A stretch of DNA of 14,255 bases from JAAYEL01 sp964345835 (GTDB lineage: Bacteria; Bacillota; Clostridia; Tissierellales; Peptoniphilaceae), in contig CAYFSL010000021.1 of assembly GCA_964345835.1 (NCBI GenBank), positions 1 through 14,255 on the forward strand. The letters run 5' to 3'. Below the pieces are notes generated by a model that was given only the letters and a program-made list of their open reading frames with translations, searched no databases and was not told the DNA's origin. A program made the position numbers and the translations under genes. Positions 5,845-14,176 of this stretch are shown piece after piece. The first letter of the stretch is position 1. Each line of letters starts with the position of its first letter.

Positions 5845-5870
5845 GTAATTTTTACTTGATTATTACTTGA
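5843..5870 (+). repeat. Clustered AAGTAA/TTACTTGA repeats in the marR leader
   Basis: AAGTAA-TTT-TTACTT (5843-5857) is an inverted repeat that overlaps the operator palindrome. TTACTTGA occurs twice (5852-5859 and 5863-5870) with an 11-bp period, about one helical turn. These could be secondary MarR half-sites. They end 13 bases before the RBS. Confidence 0.45.
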
Positions 5871-5894
5871 ACTTATTTTATAGAGGAGAAAAAG

Positions 5895-6362
5895 TTGAAA
5901 GATAAAAGACCTTCTGGACCCAATAAATATATTGGGAAAGAAGTAAAAGAATTTTCAAATTTATTATCGAGGATTACCGAATTAAATTCTAATGAACAGG
6001 GTATAACCTTTAGCCAGGGTAGGTTTCTTCACTTTATTAAAGTACTGACTATGAGAGGAACACTCTACCAAAAAGACCTTGAAGAAGAGTTGGGAATAAG
6101 GCCTTCTTCAGCTACGGAAATGATAAAAAAACTCGAGGCTCTCTCTTTGATTGTTAGAAAAGATGACAAGAGAGATAAAAGAAGTAAGATTATCGACCTT
6201 ACTGACAAGGGTAGGGAGGTTGAAAAGGCTATTTTCTCTAGACTTTGTAAACTTGAAAAAGAGATGGCTAGGGGGATATCAGCTGAGGACTTACAGGTAT
6301 TCTTTGATGTATTAGACAGGCTCAAGGCTAATTTATATGAGCTTGGAAAGGAGAGAAGATGA
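5895..6362 (+). CDS. MarR-family transcriptional regulator
   Basis: A winged-helix dimeric repressor that usually senses small toxic or aromatic compounds. 155 aa, typical length. A helical dimerisation region lies at both ends; the recognition helix is ~71-82 (SSATEMIKKLEA) and the wing ~88-100 (RKDDKRDKRSK), followed by the conserved LTDKG (102-106). The TTG start is chosen because AGAGGAG lies 6 bases upstream and no better start follows. It is the first gene of the operon; its stop overlaps the ATG of the first exporter gene (ATGA), so translation is coupled. It most likely represses its own operon through the palindrome at 5833-5844 until an exporter substrate is sensed. Confidence 0.92.
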   Translation: MKDKRPSGPNKYIGKEVKEFSNLLSRITELNSNEQGITFSQGRFLHFIKVLTMRGTLYQKDLEEELGIRPSSATEMIKKLEALSLIVRKDDKRDKRSKIIDLTDKGREVEKAIFSRLCKLEKEMARGISAEDLQVFFDVLDRLKANLYELGKERR

Positions 6363-8101
6363 TAAAGACTTTATTAAAATCTTTAGGTGAATTTAAGAAG
6401 GAATCAATCTTGACACCTATTGCCGTAGTCTTGGAAGTTGTTTTTGAAAGCTTGATTCCATTTTCAATAGCTAAGCTTGTAAACAACCTTCAGACTGGGA
6501 CTGATATCGATTTTATTTTAAGAAGTGGGCTTGAGGTATTGGTATTTGCACTTATATCCCTTGTATTGGGTATTCTGGCAGGGGCTTGGTCAGCTAAGGC
6601 TGCAACAGGATTTGCGAGGAACTTAAGAAGGGATATGTTTGCAAATATCCAGGAGTTTTCATTTGAAAATATAAACAAGTTCTCTTCGTCATCCCTGGTT
6701 ACGAGACTAACCACGGATACCATTAATGTACAAATGGCTTACATGATGATAATTAGGGGGGCGATTAGGTTTCCGATTAACCTGGTCTTCTCCTTCGTAA
6801 TGGCATATATCATGGGAGGAAGGATGGCCTTTATCTTCCTATTTACAGCCCCAGTATTTGCCCTAATCCTATACATCATTATGAAAAAAGTTACCCCTAT
6901 GTTTAGGGCTGTTTTCAAGAAGTATGACAATTTAAACAAGTCCATTCAAGAAAATATTAAGGGGATGAGGGTAGTAAAGTCATTTGTTAGAGAAGACTTT
7001 GAAGAAGAAAAATTTGAAAAGGCGGCAGAAGACTTGAGGGCTAATTTTGTAAAGGCTGAAAAGATTATTGTATACACAGATCCAGCCTTCCAATTGATGC
7101 TTAATATCGCCATGTTATTTGTCCTTTCTGTCGGCTCTTATATGGTAATTACGACTAGGGGACTTGACTTTAATGTAGGGCAAATGTCAGCCATTTTGAC
7201 CTATTCCTTCCAAATAATTAACTCCCTTCTATTGTTATCCATGATTTTTGTAATGATAACAATGTCCCAGGAATCAGCAAGGAGGATTACAGAGGTACTT
7301 AAAGAAAAAAGTAAAATATCTAACTGTGAAAACCCAATTATGGAAGTTAAAGATGGGTCAATAAGCTTTGATAAGGTATATTTTTCCTATGAAGGCAATA
7401 AGGATAATTATGCCTTAACAGATATTAACCTAGAGATAGACTCTGGTCAGACTATCGGTATAATCGGGTCTACAGGCTCATCTAAATCGACCCTAATCCA
7501 GCTTATCCCGAGGCTATATGATGTAGATAAGGGAAGCGTCAAGGTCGGTGGAGTAGACGTAAGAGACTATGACTTAAAAGTCTTAAGGGAAGAGGTAGCC
7601 ATAGTTCTTCAAAATAATATCCTCTTCTCGGGAACCATAAAAGACAACCTAAGGTGGGGTAAAGAGGATGCCAGTCAATTAGAGATTGAAGAAGTAAGTA
7701 AACTTTCTCAGGCCCAAGGCTTTATCGAGGACTTTGAAAATGCCTACGATACCCAGATTGAACAAGGTGGAGCCAACCTATCTGGTGGTCAAAAACAAAG
7801 GGTCTCTATTGCAAGATCCCTAATAAAAAAGCCTAAGATATTAATCCTAGATGATTCTACTTCAGCAGTAGACACAAAGACAGATAGCTTGATAAGGTCG
7901 GGACTAAAAGACTATATGCCTGAAACAACTAAGCTGATAATTGCTCAAAGGATTCAATCTGTTAAAGATGCCGATAAGATATTAGTAATTAATGAGGGAA
8001 AGATAGAGGGCTTTGCTGACCACGACAGCCTAATGAAAGAAAATCCAACCTATAGGGAAATATATGAATCTCAGACAAGGGTAGGTGATGTAAGTGAGTA
8101 G
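6359..8101 (+). CDS. ABC exporter half-transporter with degenerate ATPase motifs (heterodimer subunit 1)
   Basis: A type IV exporter half: six membrane helices within residues ~15-305 and an ATPase domain ~330-570. Walker A is GSTGSSKST (370-378; the usual Gly before Lys is Ser375) and the signature LSGGQ is intact (474-478). Walker B ends in DD (Asp499 replaces the catalytic Glu) and the H-switch is Gln530 (AQR rather than AHR). Loss of Glu and His marks the non-hydrolysing subunit of heterodimers such as TM287/288, BmrCD and LmrCD. Its intact LSGGQ completes the active site of its partner. 580 aa is normal. The RBS AAAGGAG lies inside the end of marR, the start overlaps the marR stop, and the partner gene overlaps the end by 8 bases. 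Substrate unknown; drug or lipid export is the family norm. Confidence 0.93.
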   Translation: MIKTLLKSLGEFKKESILTPIAVVLEVVFESLIPFSIAKLVNNLQTGTDIDFILRSGLEVLVFALISLVLGILAGAWSAKAATGFARNLRRDMFANIQEFSFENINKFSSSSLVTRLTTDTINVQMAYMMIIRGAIRFPINLVFSFVMAYIMGGRMAFIFLFTAPVFALILYIIMKKVTPMFRAVFKKYDNLNKSIQENIKGMRVVKSFVREDFEEEKFEKAAEDLRANFVKAEKIIVYTDPAFQLMLNIAMLFVLSVGSYMVITTRGLDFNVGQMSAILTYSFQIINSLLLLSMIFVMITMSQESARRITEVLKEKSKISNCENPIMEVKDGSISFDKVYFSYEGNKDNYALTDINLEIDSGQTIGIIGSTGSSKSTLIQLIPRLYDVDKGSVKVGGVDVRDYDLKVLREEVAIVLQNNILFSGTIKDNLRWGKEDASQLEIEEVSKLSQAQGFIEDFENAYDTQIEQGGANLSGGQKQRVSIARSLIKKPKILILDDSTSAVDTKTDSLIRSGLKDYMPETTKLIIAQRIQSVKDADKILVINEGKIEGFADHDSLMKENPTYREIYESQTRVGDVSE

Positions 8102-10004
8102 TCAAAAGAATAATAAATCAAAGAGGAAAATCAATTTTAAAAGCCTAAAGAGAATGATTGGACTTTTATTTAAGAATTCTGGAGTAATTTTACCCCTTGC
8201 CCTAGTCGCTATAGTTATCAGTGCCTTCGCCAGGGCTATTCCTTCAATTTTTATGCAAAAGGTCATAAGTATAGTCGATAAGTACTGGCAAAATGGTAGT
8301 TGGCAGGAAGCTTCAAAAGAGATAATCCCACTATTATATGTAATAGTGGCAACAATAATTATCTCTTTAATTACAACCTTTTTCTCATCAAGAGCCATAG
8401 CAATAATTGGACAAAACTTCATGAAAAAGATGAGGGTAGATATGTTTAGCCTGATGCAAAGACTACCTATAAGCTATTTTGACCAAAATCCACATGGGGA
8501 CATTATGAGTAGGTACACAAATGATATAGATGCTTTAAGGCAATTTATATCCTCGACCCTACCACAGACGATAACCTCATTGATTTTGATATTTGCCGTC
8601 TTTTGCATAATGATCTGGTATAGTATCTGGATGACCCTTATTGTCCTTTTAGGCCTTGTCTTGATGTTTTTTATCACATCAAAGATTGGTGGGAACTCTG
8701 CAAAATATTTTAAGAAGCAACAAGCCTCTCTAGGTAGGGCTGAGGGCTTTGCAGAAGAAATAATGTATGGGCAAAAGGTTGTTAAAGTATTCAACCAAGA
8801 AGACAAAATCATGGAAAAGTTCAATGAGCTTAATGACCAATTGTACGAGGACGCTAGAAGGGCTAATTCCTACGCCAACGTCTTAATGCCGGTAATGTTT
8901 AACATTGGTAACTTATTATATGTTGCAGTAGCCATAGTTGGGTCCCTATTATTGTTAACAGGGGCTAAGAATTTTTCTATATCAGGGATGGCATTTTCCA
9001 TAAGTATTATCATCCCCTTCCTTAATATGACCAAGCAGTTCGCTGGTAACTTGGGTATGTTATCCAATCAGATAAATTCAGTTGCCATGGCGGGTGCTGC
9101 TGCTGATAGGATTTTCCACCTATTAGACCAAGAAGAAGAGGTCGATGAGGGCAGGATTACCTTAGTTAGGGTTATTGATAGGGGGATGGGCCTTGAAGAG
9201 TATGATAAATACACTGGTAAGTGGGCTTGGAAGGAGGTCCTTGAAGATGGGACTGTCAAACTAACAGAGCTTAAGGGGGATGTTAGACTTGAAGATGTCA
9301 ACTTCTCCTATGAAGAAGGCAAGCCAATATTGAAAAATATTAGCCTATATGCCAAACCTGGCCAAAAAGTTGCCTTTGTAGGGGCGACTGGAGCAGGAAA
9401 GACGACTATAACTAACCTAATCAATAGGTTCTATGAAATAGATAGTGGGAAAATCCTTTATGACGGTATAGATATTAGGGATATAAAGAAGGCGGATTTA
9501 AGAAGGTCAATGGGACTTGTACTTCAAGATACCAACCTATTTACTGGTTCAGTCATGGAAAATATCAGGTATGGTAACCTAGAAGCTGATGATGGTCAAT
9601 GTATAGCAGCTGCCAAGTTGACGGGAGGACACTCTTTTATTAGTAAGTTAAGTGAAGGCTATGAAAGCCTTATAGATGGTAATAATGACTCCCTATCCCA
9701 AGGTCAAAAACAACTTATTTCAATTGCAAGAGCTGCGGTCCACGATCCACCAGTTATGGTTTTAGACGAGGCGACTTCATCAATTGATACCAGGACTGAA
9801 AAAATAGTTCAAGATGGGATGGACCAACTGATGATGAATAGGACGGTCTTTGTAATTGCCCACAGGTTATCTACCATCAGAAACTCCGATGTTATTATGC
9901 TCCTAGACAAGGGAGAAATCATCGAAAGAGGTAACCATGAAGAGTTAATGGCATTAAATGGAAGGTATTACGATTTATACACAGGTGGCTTTGAACTAGA
10001 CTAA
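8094..10004 (+). CDS. ABC exporter half-transporter with catalytic ATPase site (heterodimer subunit 2)
   Basis: Partner of the preceding gene. It starts at GTG 8094, 8 bases before the upstream stop, with GGTGAT as a modest RBS, so it probably depends on translational coupling. Six membrane helices lie within ~28-315. An ~60-residue linker (~345-395, including YDKYTGKWAWK) precedes the ATPase; this extension is normal for the longer subunit of these clostridial pairs and explains the 636-aa length. Walker A GATGAGKTT (430-438), catalytic Glu559 and His590 are consensus, while the signature is LSQGQ (534-538), as in TM288-type subunits. Together the two proteins make one active and one degenerate ATP site. 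No terminator is visible after the stop. Confidence 0.94.
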   Translation: MSSQKNNKSKRKINFKSLKRMIGLLFKNSGVILPLALVAIVISAFARAIPSIFMQKVISIVDKYWQNGSWQEASKEIIPLLYVIVATIIISLITTFFSSRAIAIIGQNFMKKMRVDMFSLMQRLPISYFDQNPHGDIMSRYTNDIDALRQFISSTLPQTITSLILIFAVFCIMIWYSIWMTLIVLLGLVLMFFITSKIGGNSAKYFKKQQASLGRAEGFAEEIMYGQKVVKVFNQEDKIMEKFNELNDQLYEDARRANSYANVLMPVMFNIGNLLYVAVAIVGSLLLLTGAKNFSISGMAFSISIIIPFLNMTKQFAGNLGMLSNQINSVAMAGAAADRIFHLLDQEEEVDEGRITLVRVIDRGMGLEEYDKYTGKWAWKEVLEDGTVKLTELKGDVRLEDVNFSYEEGKPILKNISLYAKPGQKVAFVGATGAGKTTITNLINRFYEIDSGKILYDGIDIRDIKKADLRRSMGLVLQDTNLFTGSVMENIRYGNLEADDGQCIAAAKLTGGHSFISKLSEGYESLIDGNNDSLSQGQKQLISIARAAVHDPPVMVLDEATSSIDTRTEKIVQDGMDQLMMNRTVFVIAHRLSTIRNSDVIMLLDKGEIIERGNHEELMALNGRYYDLYTGGFELD

Positions 10005-10063
10005 TCAGGAAAAGTTACCAGTAAGGAATTTAATATAGAAGGTTATCTTATTAATCGAAAATA

Positions 10064-10075
10064 TCTACTAGTAGA
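10064..10075 (+). promoter_or_regulatory. Perfect palindrome upstream of the DUF6873 gene
   Basis: TCTACTAGTAGA is a perfect 12-bp palindrome 38 bases before the DUF6873 start, overlapping a -10-like TAGAAT (10072-10077). No good -35 is visible, so it is only a candidate operator or promoter. The rest of the 109-base gap contains no terminator, and read-through from the exporter operon is possible. Confidence 0.3.
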
Positions 10076-10113
10076 ATAAGAAAAAAAACAAGGAAATAAA
10101 GAGTCTAAGTAAA

Positions 10114-10842
10114 ATGAAAAATGTATTTTGTTCAGATAAAAGGCCCAGGGCCCTGATATTGAGCTATAAGGCTGATAGAAAGCTTGTAGCCTATGTCAAA
10201 GCCCTGGGCTTTGACCTTATATTGACAACAAAAGCCGGGGTAGACCCCAGGATTAATGACCACCCCGATATTCAAATAAGGCCCCTTGGCAAGGGAGAAT
10301 ACATGGTTGCGAGGGACTGTTATGACTATTATCAGGAAGCATTAAAGTCCTATGATATCAAGCTTTATAAAAGTGAAAAATCCCTTAGTCCGACCTATCC
10401 AGGCGATTGCCTATTAAATGTTGCCCAAATATCTAGCTATTATATAACCAAGGAGCATGCCATAGACCCAACCCTTGAGGCTGAACTTAAGAAAAGAGGC
10501 CTTGAGCCGATTTACCAAAAGCAGGCCTATTCAAAGTGTATGACTATTTGCTTTGAAGACTTTGCCATCACAAATGATAGGTCCATAGAAAGGGCCTTGA
10601 AGGATAAAAATCTGGAAGTACACTATATTTCTTCAGAAGGGATAGGGCTAGATGGCTTTAATATTGGATTTTTAGGTGGTTCTTGTGGTATTATAGGGGA
10701 TATGAAACTATTCTTTACAGGAGACGTTAGCTATCTGAAAGACTATAAGAAATTAAAGGAAATTTTAGATAAAAAGGGGGTTGAGATTTTGTCCCCAGAA
10801 GGTCCCTTATTGGATTTAGGGTCGATTATCTCAATCGTGTAG
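10114..10842 (+). CDS. DUF6873 family protein (predicted GME/pentein fold), function unknown
   Basis: 242 aa, no signal peptide or membrane helix, so cytoplasmic. I recognise the DUF6873 pattern: RINDHPDIQ (46-54; H50, D52), SLSPTYPGDCLLNVA (90-104), YSKCMTIC (139-146), GFLGGSCGIIG (185-195; C191) and a C-terminal LDLGSI (233-238). The family is assigned to the guanidino-group-modifying (pentein) fold, whose enzymes use Cys, His and acidic residues on arginine-like substrates. C191 and H50 are candidates here, but no substrate is known. The ATG follows an in-frame stop closely and has only a weak RBS, so initiation may be poor. Its TAG is part of the hisS RBS (TAGGAGG), which couples it to hisS. 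Family assignment is from remembered motifs. Confidence 0.75.
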   Translation: MKNVFCSDKRPRALILSYKADRKLVAYVKALGFDLILTTKAGVDPRINDHPDIQIRPLGKGEYMVARDCYDYYQEALKSYDIKLYKSEKSLSPTYPGDCLLNVAQISSYYITKEHAIDPTLEAELKKRGLEPIYQKQAYSKCMTICFEDFAITNDRSIERALKDKNLEVHYISSEGIGLDGFNIGFLGGSCGIIGDMKLFFTGDVSYLKDYKKLKEILDKKGVEILSPEGPLLDLGSIISIV

Positions 10843-10850
10843 GAGGAATT

Positions 10851-12170
10851 ATGGCAGATATAGTACAACCTTCAATCCTTCCCGGTTTTTTAGAGCTTTT
10901 ACCAGAAGACCAGAAGAACTTTGATAGGTTGAAGGATATAATTGAAGGAAAATTTAAGAAATATGGTTTTGTCAACCTTGATACAGCTTTAATAGAGAAG
11001 GAGGCTATCCTACTTTCAAAGGGGGGTGGTGAAACTTCCAAGCAAATATATAGGATTGACAAGGAATCTACGCCTCAGGCCTTGAGATTTGACCTTACGG
11101 TCAGCCTTGCCAGGTATATTGCCATGAATTCTCATAATTTAGCCTTTCCCTTTAGAAGGTATCAGATTGGTAAAGTCTACAGGGGGGAGAGAAACCAAAA
11201 GGGAAGATTTAGGGAGTTCTACCAGTGTGATATCGATATTGTAGGACAAGAAAAGCTAAGCTTAGTTAATGATGCAGAAATTCCCCTAGTAATCTATGAG
11301 ATATTTAGGGATATTGGCTTTGAAGAAATGACTTTTCATATCAATAATAGAAGGCTTCTTAATGGATATTTTGAGGCTATAGGAATTGTAAATAGGGAAG
11401 AAACCCTAAGGATTATAGATAAAATTCTTAAGATTGGACCAGAAAAGACTGCTGAAGAGCTTGAAAAGATTGGCCTAAATGAAGGGAAAATAGAAAAAAT
11501 ATTTTTCTTGATAAAGGAGACTAGGTCCAATGAGGAAACTCTAAAAAAATTAAGTGATCTAGAGATAGATACAGAGGAATTTATCCTTGGTAGGGACGAG
11601 CTAATAAAGGTTTATGACTACATGAAGGCCTTTGGAATTCCTGATGACAATATAAAGATAGACCTATCTATAACTAGGGGCTTGGATTATTATACAGGAA
11701 CAGTTTATGAGACTTTCCTTAATGGACATGAGTCAATAGGGTCTGTGTGTAGTGGGGGAAGGTATGACGATTTAGCTAATAATTTTACCAAGCAAAAGTT
11801 CCCGGGAATAGGGGTATCAATTGGTTTATCAAGGCTTTATTACCAGCTTAATGAGATAGGATTTTTTAAAGATATAAACCAGGGCTATGTAGAAGTAATA
11901 GCAATCCCGATGGCTGAGGACGATATAGTATACTCATTTGACCTGGTAAAAAGGCTTAGAGATGCAGGAATTAGTTCTCAAGTTTATTTTGAAAATGCTA
12001 AGATAAAGAAGAAATTTTCCTACGCTGATAAGGTTGATGCGAGATATGCAATAGTGGTCGGAAGCAATGAAAGGGAAGAAGGTAAGCTTTCATTTAGGGA
12101 TTTAAAAACAGGTGACCAGGACCTGATAAACAATGACGATTTATTAGAATTTATAAGGAATAAGAGGTAA
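10851..12170 (+). CDS. hisS: Histidine--tRNA ligase (class II), archaeal/eukaryotic-like motifs
   Basis: Charges tRNA-His with histidine using ATP. The start is ATG with GGAGG, which overlaps the previous stop. 439 aa. Motif 2 runs about 102-131 (FRRYQIGKVYRGER, then KGRFREFYQCDIDIVG). The histidine-specific loop is RGLDYYTG (276-283) with SGGRYDDLA (301-309), motif 3 is GIGVSIGLSRL (319-329), and the anticodon-binding domain is ~345-435. The ATP-site strand ALRFDLTVSLARYIA (77-91), INNRRLL (164-170) and REFYQCDIDI resemble archaeal, eukaryotic and alphaproteobacterial HisRS rather than the E. coli/Bacillus pattern (LRPEGTA, RQFHQ). All catalytic features appear present. It is followed by thrS after 2 bases. 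Confidence 0.97.
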   Translation: MADIVQPSILPGFLELLPEDQKNFDRLKDIIEGKFKKYGFVNLDTALIEKEAILLSKGGGETSKQIYRIDKESTPQALRFDLTVSLARYIAMNSHNLAFPFRRYQIGKVYRGERNQKGRFREFYQCDIDIVGQEKLSLVNDAEIPLVIYEIFRDIGFEEMTFHINNRRLLNGYFEAIGIVNREETLRIIDKILKIGPEKTAEELEKIGLNEGKIEKIFFLIKETRSNEETLKKLSDLEIDTEEFILGRDELIKVYDYMKAFGIPDDNIKIDLSITRGLDYYTGTVYETFLNGHESIGSVCSGGRYDDLANNFTKQKFPGIGVSIGLSRLYYQLNEIGFFKDINQGYVEVIAIPMAEDDIVYSFDLVKRLRDAGISSQVYFENAKIKKKFSYADKVDARYAIVVGSNEREEGKLSFRDLKTGDQDLINNDDLLEFIRNKR

Positions 12171-12172
12171 TT

Positions 12173-14080
12173 ATGAAGGTAGAATTTCCAAATGGCGATA
12201 TAAAAGAATTTGACAAGGGTGTTGAATTGATGGAGGTTGCTAGGTCAATTTCAGAAGGCTTGGCAAGGACCGTTGTGGGGGCTGTAGTTGACGATAGGTT
12301 AATGGGCCTTCAAGAGAAGATTTATGAAGATAGCAAGGTGAGATTTGTAAAGGCTGATGAAGCTGAGGGTAAGGAGATATTCTGGCATACCACATCCCAC
12401 CTTATGGCGGCGGCGATTGAAAAGCTATATCCAGGTACGCTTTTTGCCATTGGACCAGCTATTGATAATGGCTTCTATTATGACTTAGATTCTGACCATC
12501 AATTCCAGCAAGAAGACTTTGCAGAGATAGAAAAGCTGATGAAAAAGCTTGCTAAAGAGAACCATAAGCTAGAGAGGATTGACATTTCTAGGCAAGAGGC
12601 CCTTGATATGTTTGAGAAAAAAGGGGATATCTACAAGGTAGAATTGATAAATGACCTAGATGAAGACACTCCAATAAGCCTATATAAGCTGGGAGATTTC
12701 GTAGACCTATGTAGGGGACCCCACCTTTATGAGACCAAGAAAATAAAGGCAGTAAAGCTTACTACAATTGCGGGTGCCTACTGGAGGGGCAACAGTGATA
12801 ACAAGATGCTTCAAAGGATTTATGGGATTTCCTTTGAAAAGCAAAAAGAGCTTGATGAATACCTTGCTTTTGTTGAAGAAGCAAAAAAAAGAGACCATAG
12901 GAAGTTAGGCAAGGAGTTAGACCTATTCCTATTAAAGGATGAAGGACCAGGATTTCCTTTCTACCTACCTAATGGCATGATTATAAAAAATGAGCTAGAA
13001 GAGTATTGGAGACAACTCCACATTAGGGAAGGCTATGGAGAAATCAAGACTCCTCTAATCCTAAATAGGGACCTTTGGATGACCTCTGGTCACTGGGACC
13101 ACTATAAGGACAACATGTATTTTACAAAAATAGATGATGAGGACTATGCTATTAAGCCTATGAACTGTCCAGGATCCATGCTGGTATATAATTCAAAGCC
13201 CCACAGCTATAAGGAGCTTCCAATAAGACTTTGTGAACTTGGCTTTGTCCATAGACACGAGCTTTCAGGAGCCCTACATGGCCTATTTAGGGTAAGAGCC
13301 TTCACCCAAGATGACGCCCACATATTTATGCTTCCATCCCAAATAAAGGAAGAAATAACTGGGGTAATGAGGCTGGCTGATGAGATTTATTCAGTATTCG
13401 GATTCAAATATAAGGTGTTTATTTCCACCCAACCTGAGGACTCAATGGGATCTAAGGAAGATTGGGATAGGGCTATTGAAGCCCTTAAAGAGGCTGTTGA
13501 GTCAATGGGGGTAGACTATACGATCAATGAAGGAGACGGAGCCTTCTATGGACCTAAGATAGACATCCAATTATTCGACTCTATGGGAAGGGCTTGGCAA
13601 TGCGGAACTATCCAGCTAGACTTCCAAATGCCTGAAAGGTTCAACCTAACCTATATTGACGAGAATAACGAAAAGAAAAGACCAGTCATGGTTCATAGGG
13701 CCCTTTATGGATCTATGGAAAGGTTCCTTGGAATCTTGATTGAGCACTATGCTGGTAATTTCCCATTGTGGCTAGCTCCAGTTCAAGCTACCCTAATCCC
13801 TGTTAGCCTTGACCACCACCTAGAAAGGGTTGAAAAAATATATGAAAGAATGCTTGAAAGTGGCTTGAGGGTTAAGCTTGACGATAGGGACGAAAAGATG
13901 GGCAAAAAGATTAGGGAGTCCCAGGTGTCAAAGATTCCTTACCAATTAGTTTTTGGTGATAAGGAATTAGAAGAAGGGCTTGTATCTGTCAGAAGGTATG
14001 GGGAGAAAGAAACCCATGAAATGCCGGTAGAAGACTTTATCAAGCTTGCTAAAGAAAAAATAGAAAAGAGGATTTCATAA
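12173..14080 (+). CDS. thrS: Threonine--tRNA ligase
   Basis: Charges tRNA-Thr and removes mischarged serine. 635 aa, full length. A TGS domain (~1-60) is followed by the editing domain with H72-TTSH76 and C180-RGPH184. The catalytic core starts near 240 with GPGFPFYLPNG. Zinc ligands C332 (MNCPG), H383 (DDAHIF) and H508 (VHRALYGSMER) are present, as are motif 2 around RHELSGALHGLFR and a C-terminal anticodon-binding domain starting around PLWLAPVQ. The ATG lies 2 bases after the hisS stop with AGAGGT as RBS, so hisS and thrS share a transcript. No T-box leader precedes the operon inside this window, unlike many firmicute thrS genes. A strong terminator follows. Confidence 0.98.
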   Translation: MKVEFPNGDIKEFDKGVELMEVARSISEGLARTVVGAVVDDRLMGLQEKIYEDSKVRFVKADEAEGKEIFWHTTSHLMAAAIEKLYPGTLFAIGPAIDNGFYYDLDSDHQFQQEDFAEIEKLMKKLAKENHKLERIDISRQEALDMFEKKGDIYKVELINDLDEDTPISLYKLGDFVDLCRGPHLYETKKIKAVKLTTIAGAYWRGNSDNKMLQRIYGISFEKQKELDEYLAFVEEAKKRDHRKLGKELDLFLLKDEGPGFPFYLPNGMIIKNELEEYWRQLHIREGYGEIKTPLILNRDLWMTSGHWDHYKDNMYFTKIDDEDYAIKPMNCPGSMLVYNSKPHSYKELPIRLCELGFVHRHELSGALHGLFRVRAFTQDDAHIFMLPSQIKEEITGVMRLADEIYSVFGFKYKVFISTQPEDSMGSKEDWDRAIEALKEAVESMGVDYTINEGDGAFYGPKIDIQLFDSMGRAWQCGTIQLDFQMPERFNLTYIDENNEKKRPVMVHRALYGSMERFLGILIEHYAGNFPLWLAPVQATLIPVSLDHHLERVEKIYERMLESGLRVKLDDRDEKMGKKIRESQVSKIPYQLVFGDKELEEGLVSVRRYGEKETHEMPVEDFIKLAKEKIEKRIS

Positions 14081-14143
14081 AATCCCTTTCAAGGATAAGT
14101 AATTCTGGTTAAAATTAGGAATATAAGAATATATGATTATTGG

Positions 14144-14176
14144 CAGGTCTTCGTCTTGGACGGGGACCTGTTTTTA
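14144..14176 (+). terminator. Terminator of the hisS-thrS operon
   Basis: CAGGTCTTCGTC pairs with GACGGGGACCTG over 12 positions (two G-U) around TTG, followed by TTTTTA. It begins 64 bases after thrS. The stop of a probable convergent gene overlaps its T-run. Confidence 0.92.

Noticed and set aside
9125..9300. Apparent insertion between membrane and ATPase parts of exporter subunit 2
   Set aside because: The ~60-residue stretch with YDKYTGKWAWK is a normal feature of the longer subunit in this exporter group, not a foreign insertion.
10005..10113. Possible T-box or other amino-acid riboswitch before hisS/thrS
   Set aside because: The gap is too short for a T-box, and neither the conserved T-box sequence nor an antiterminator hairpin is present.
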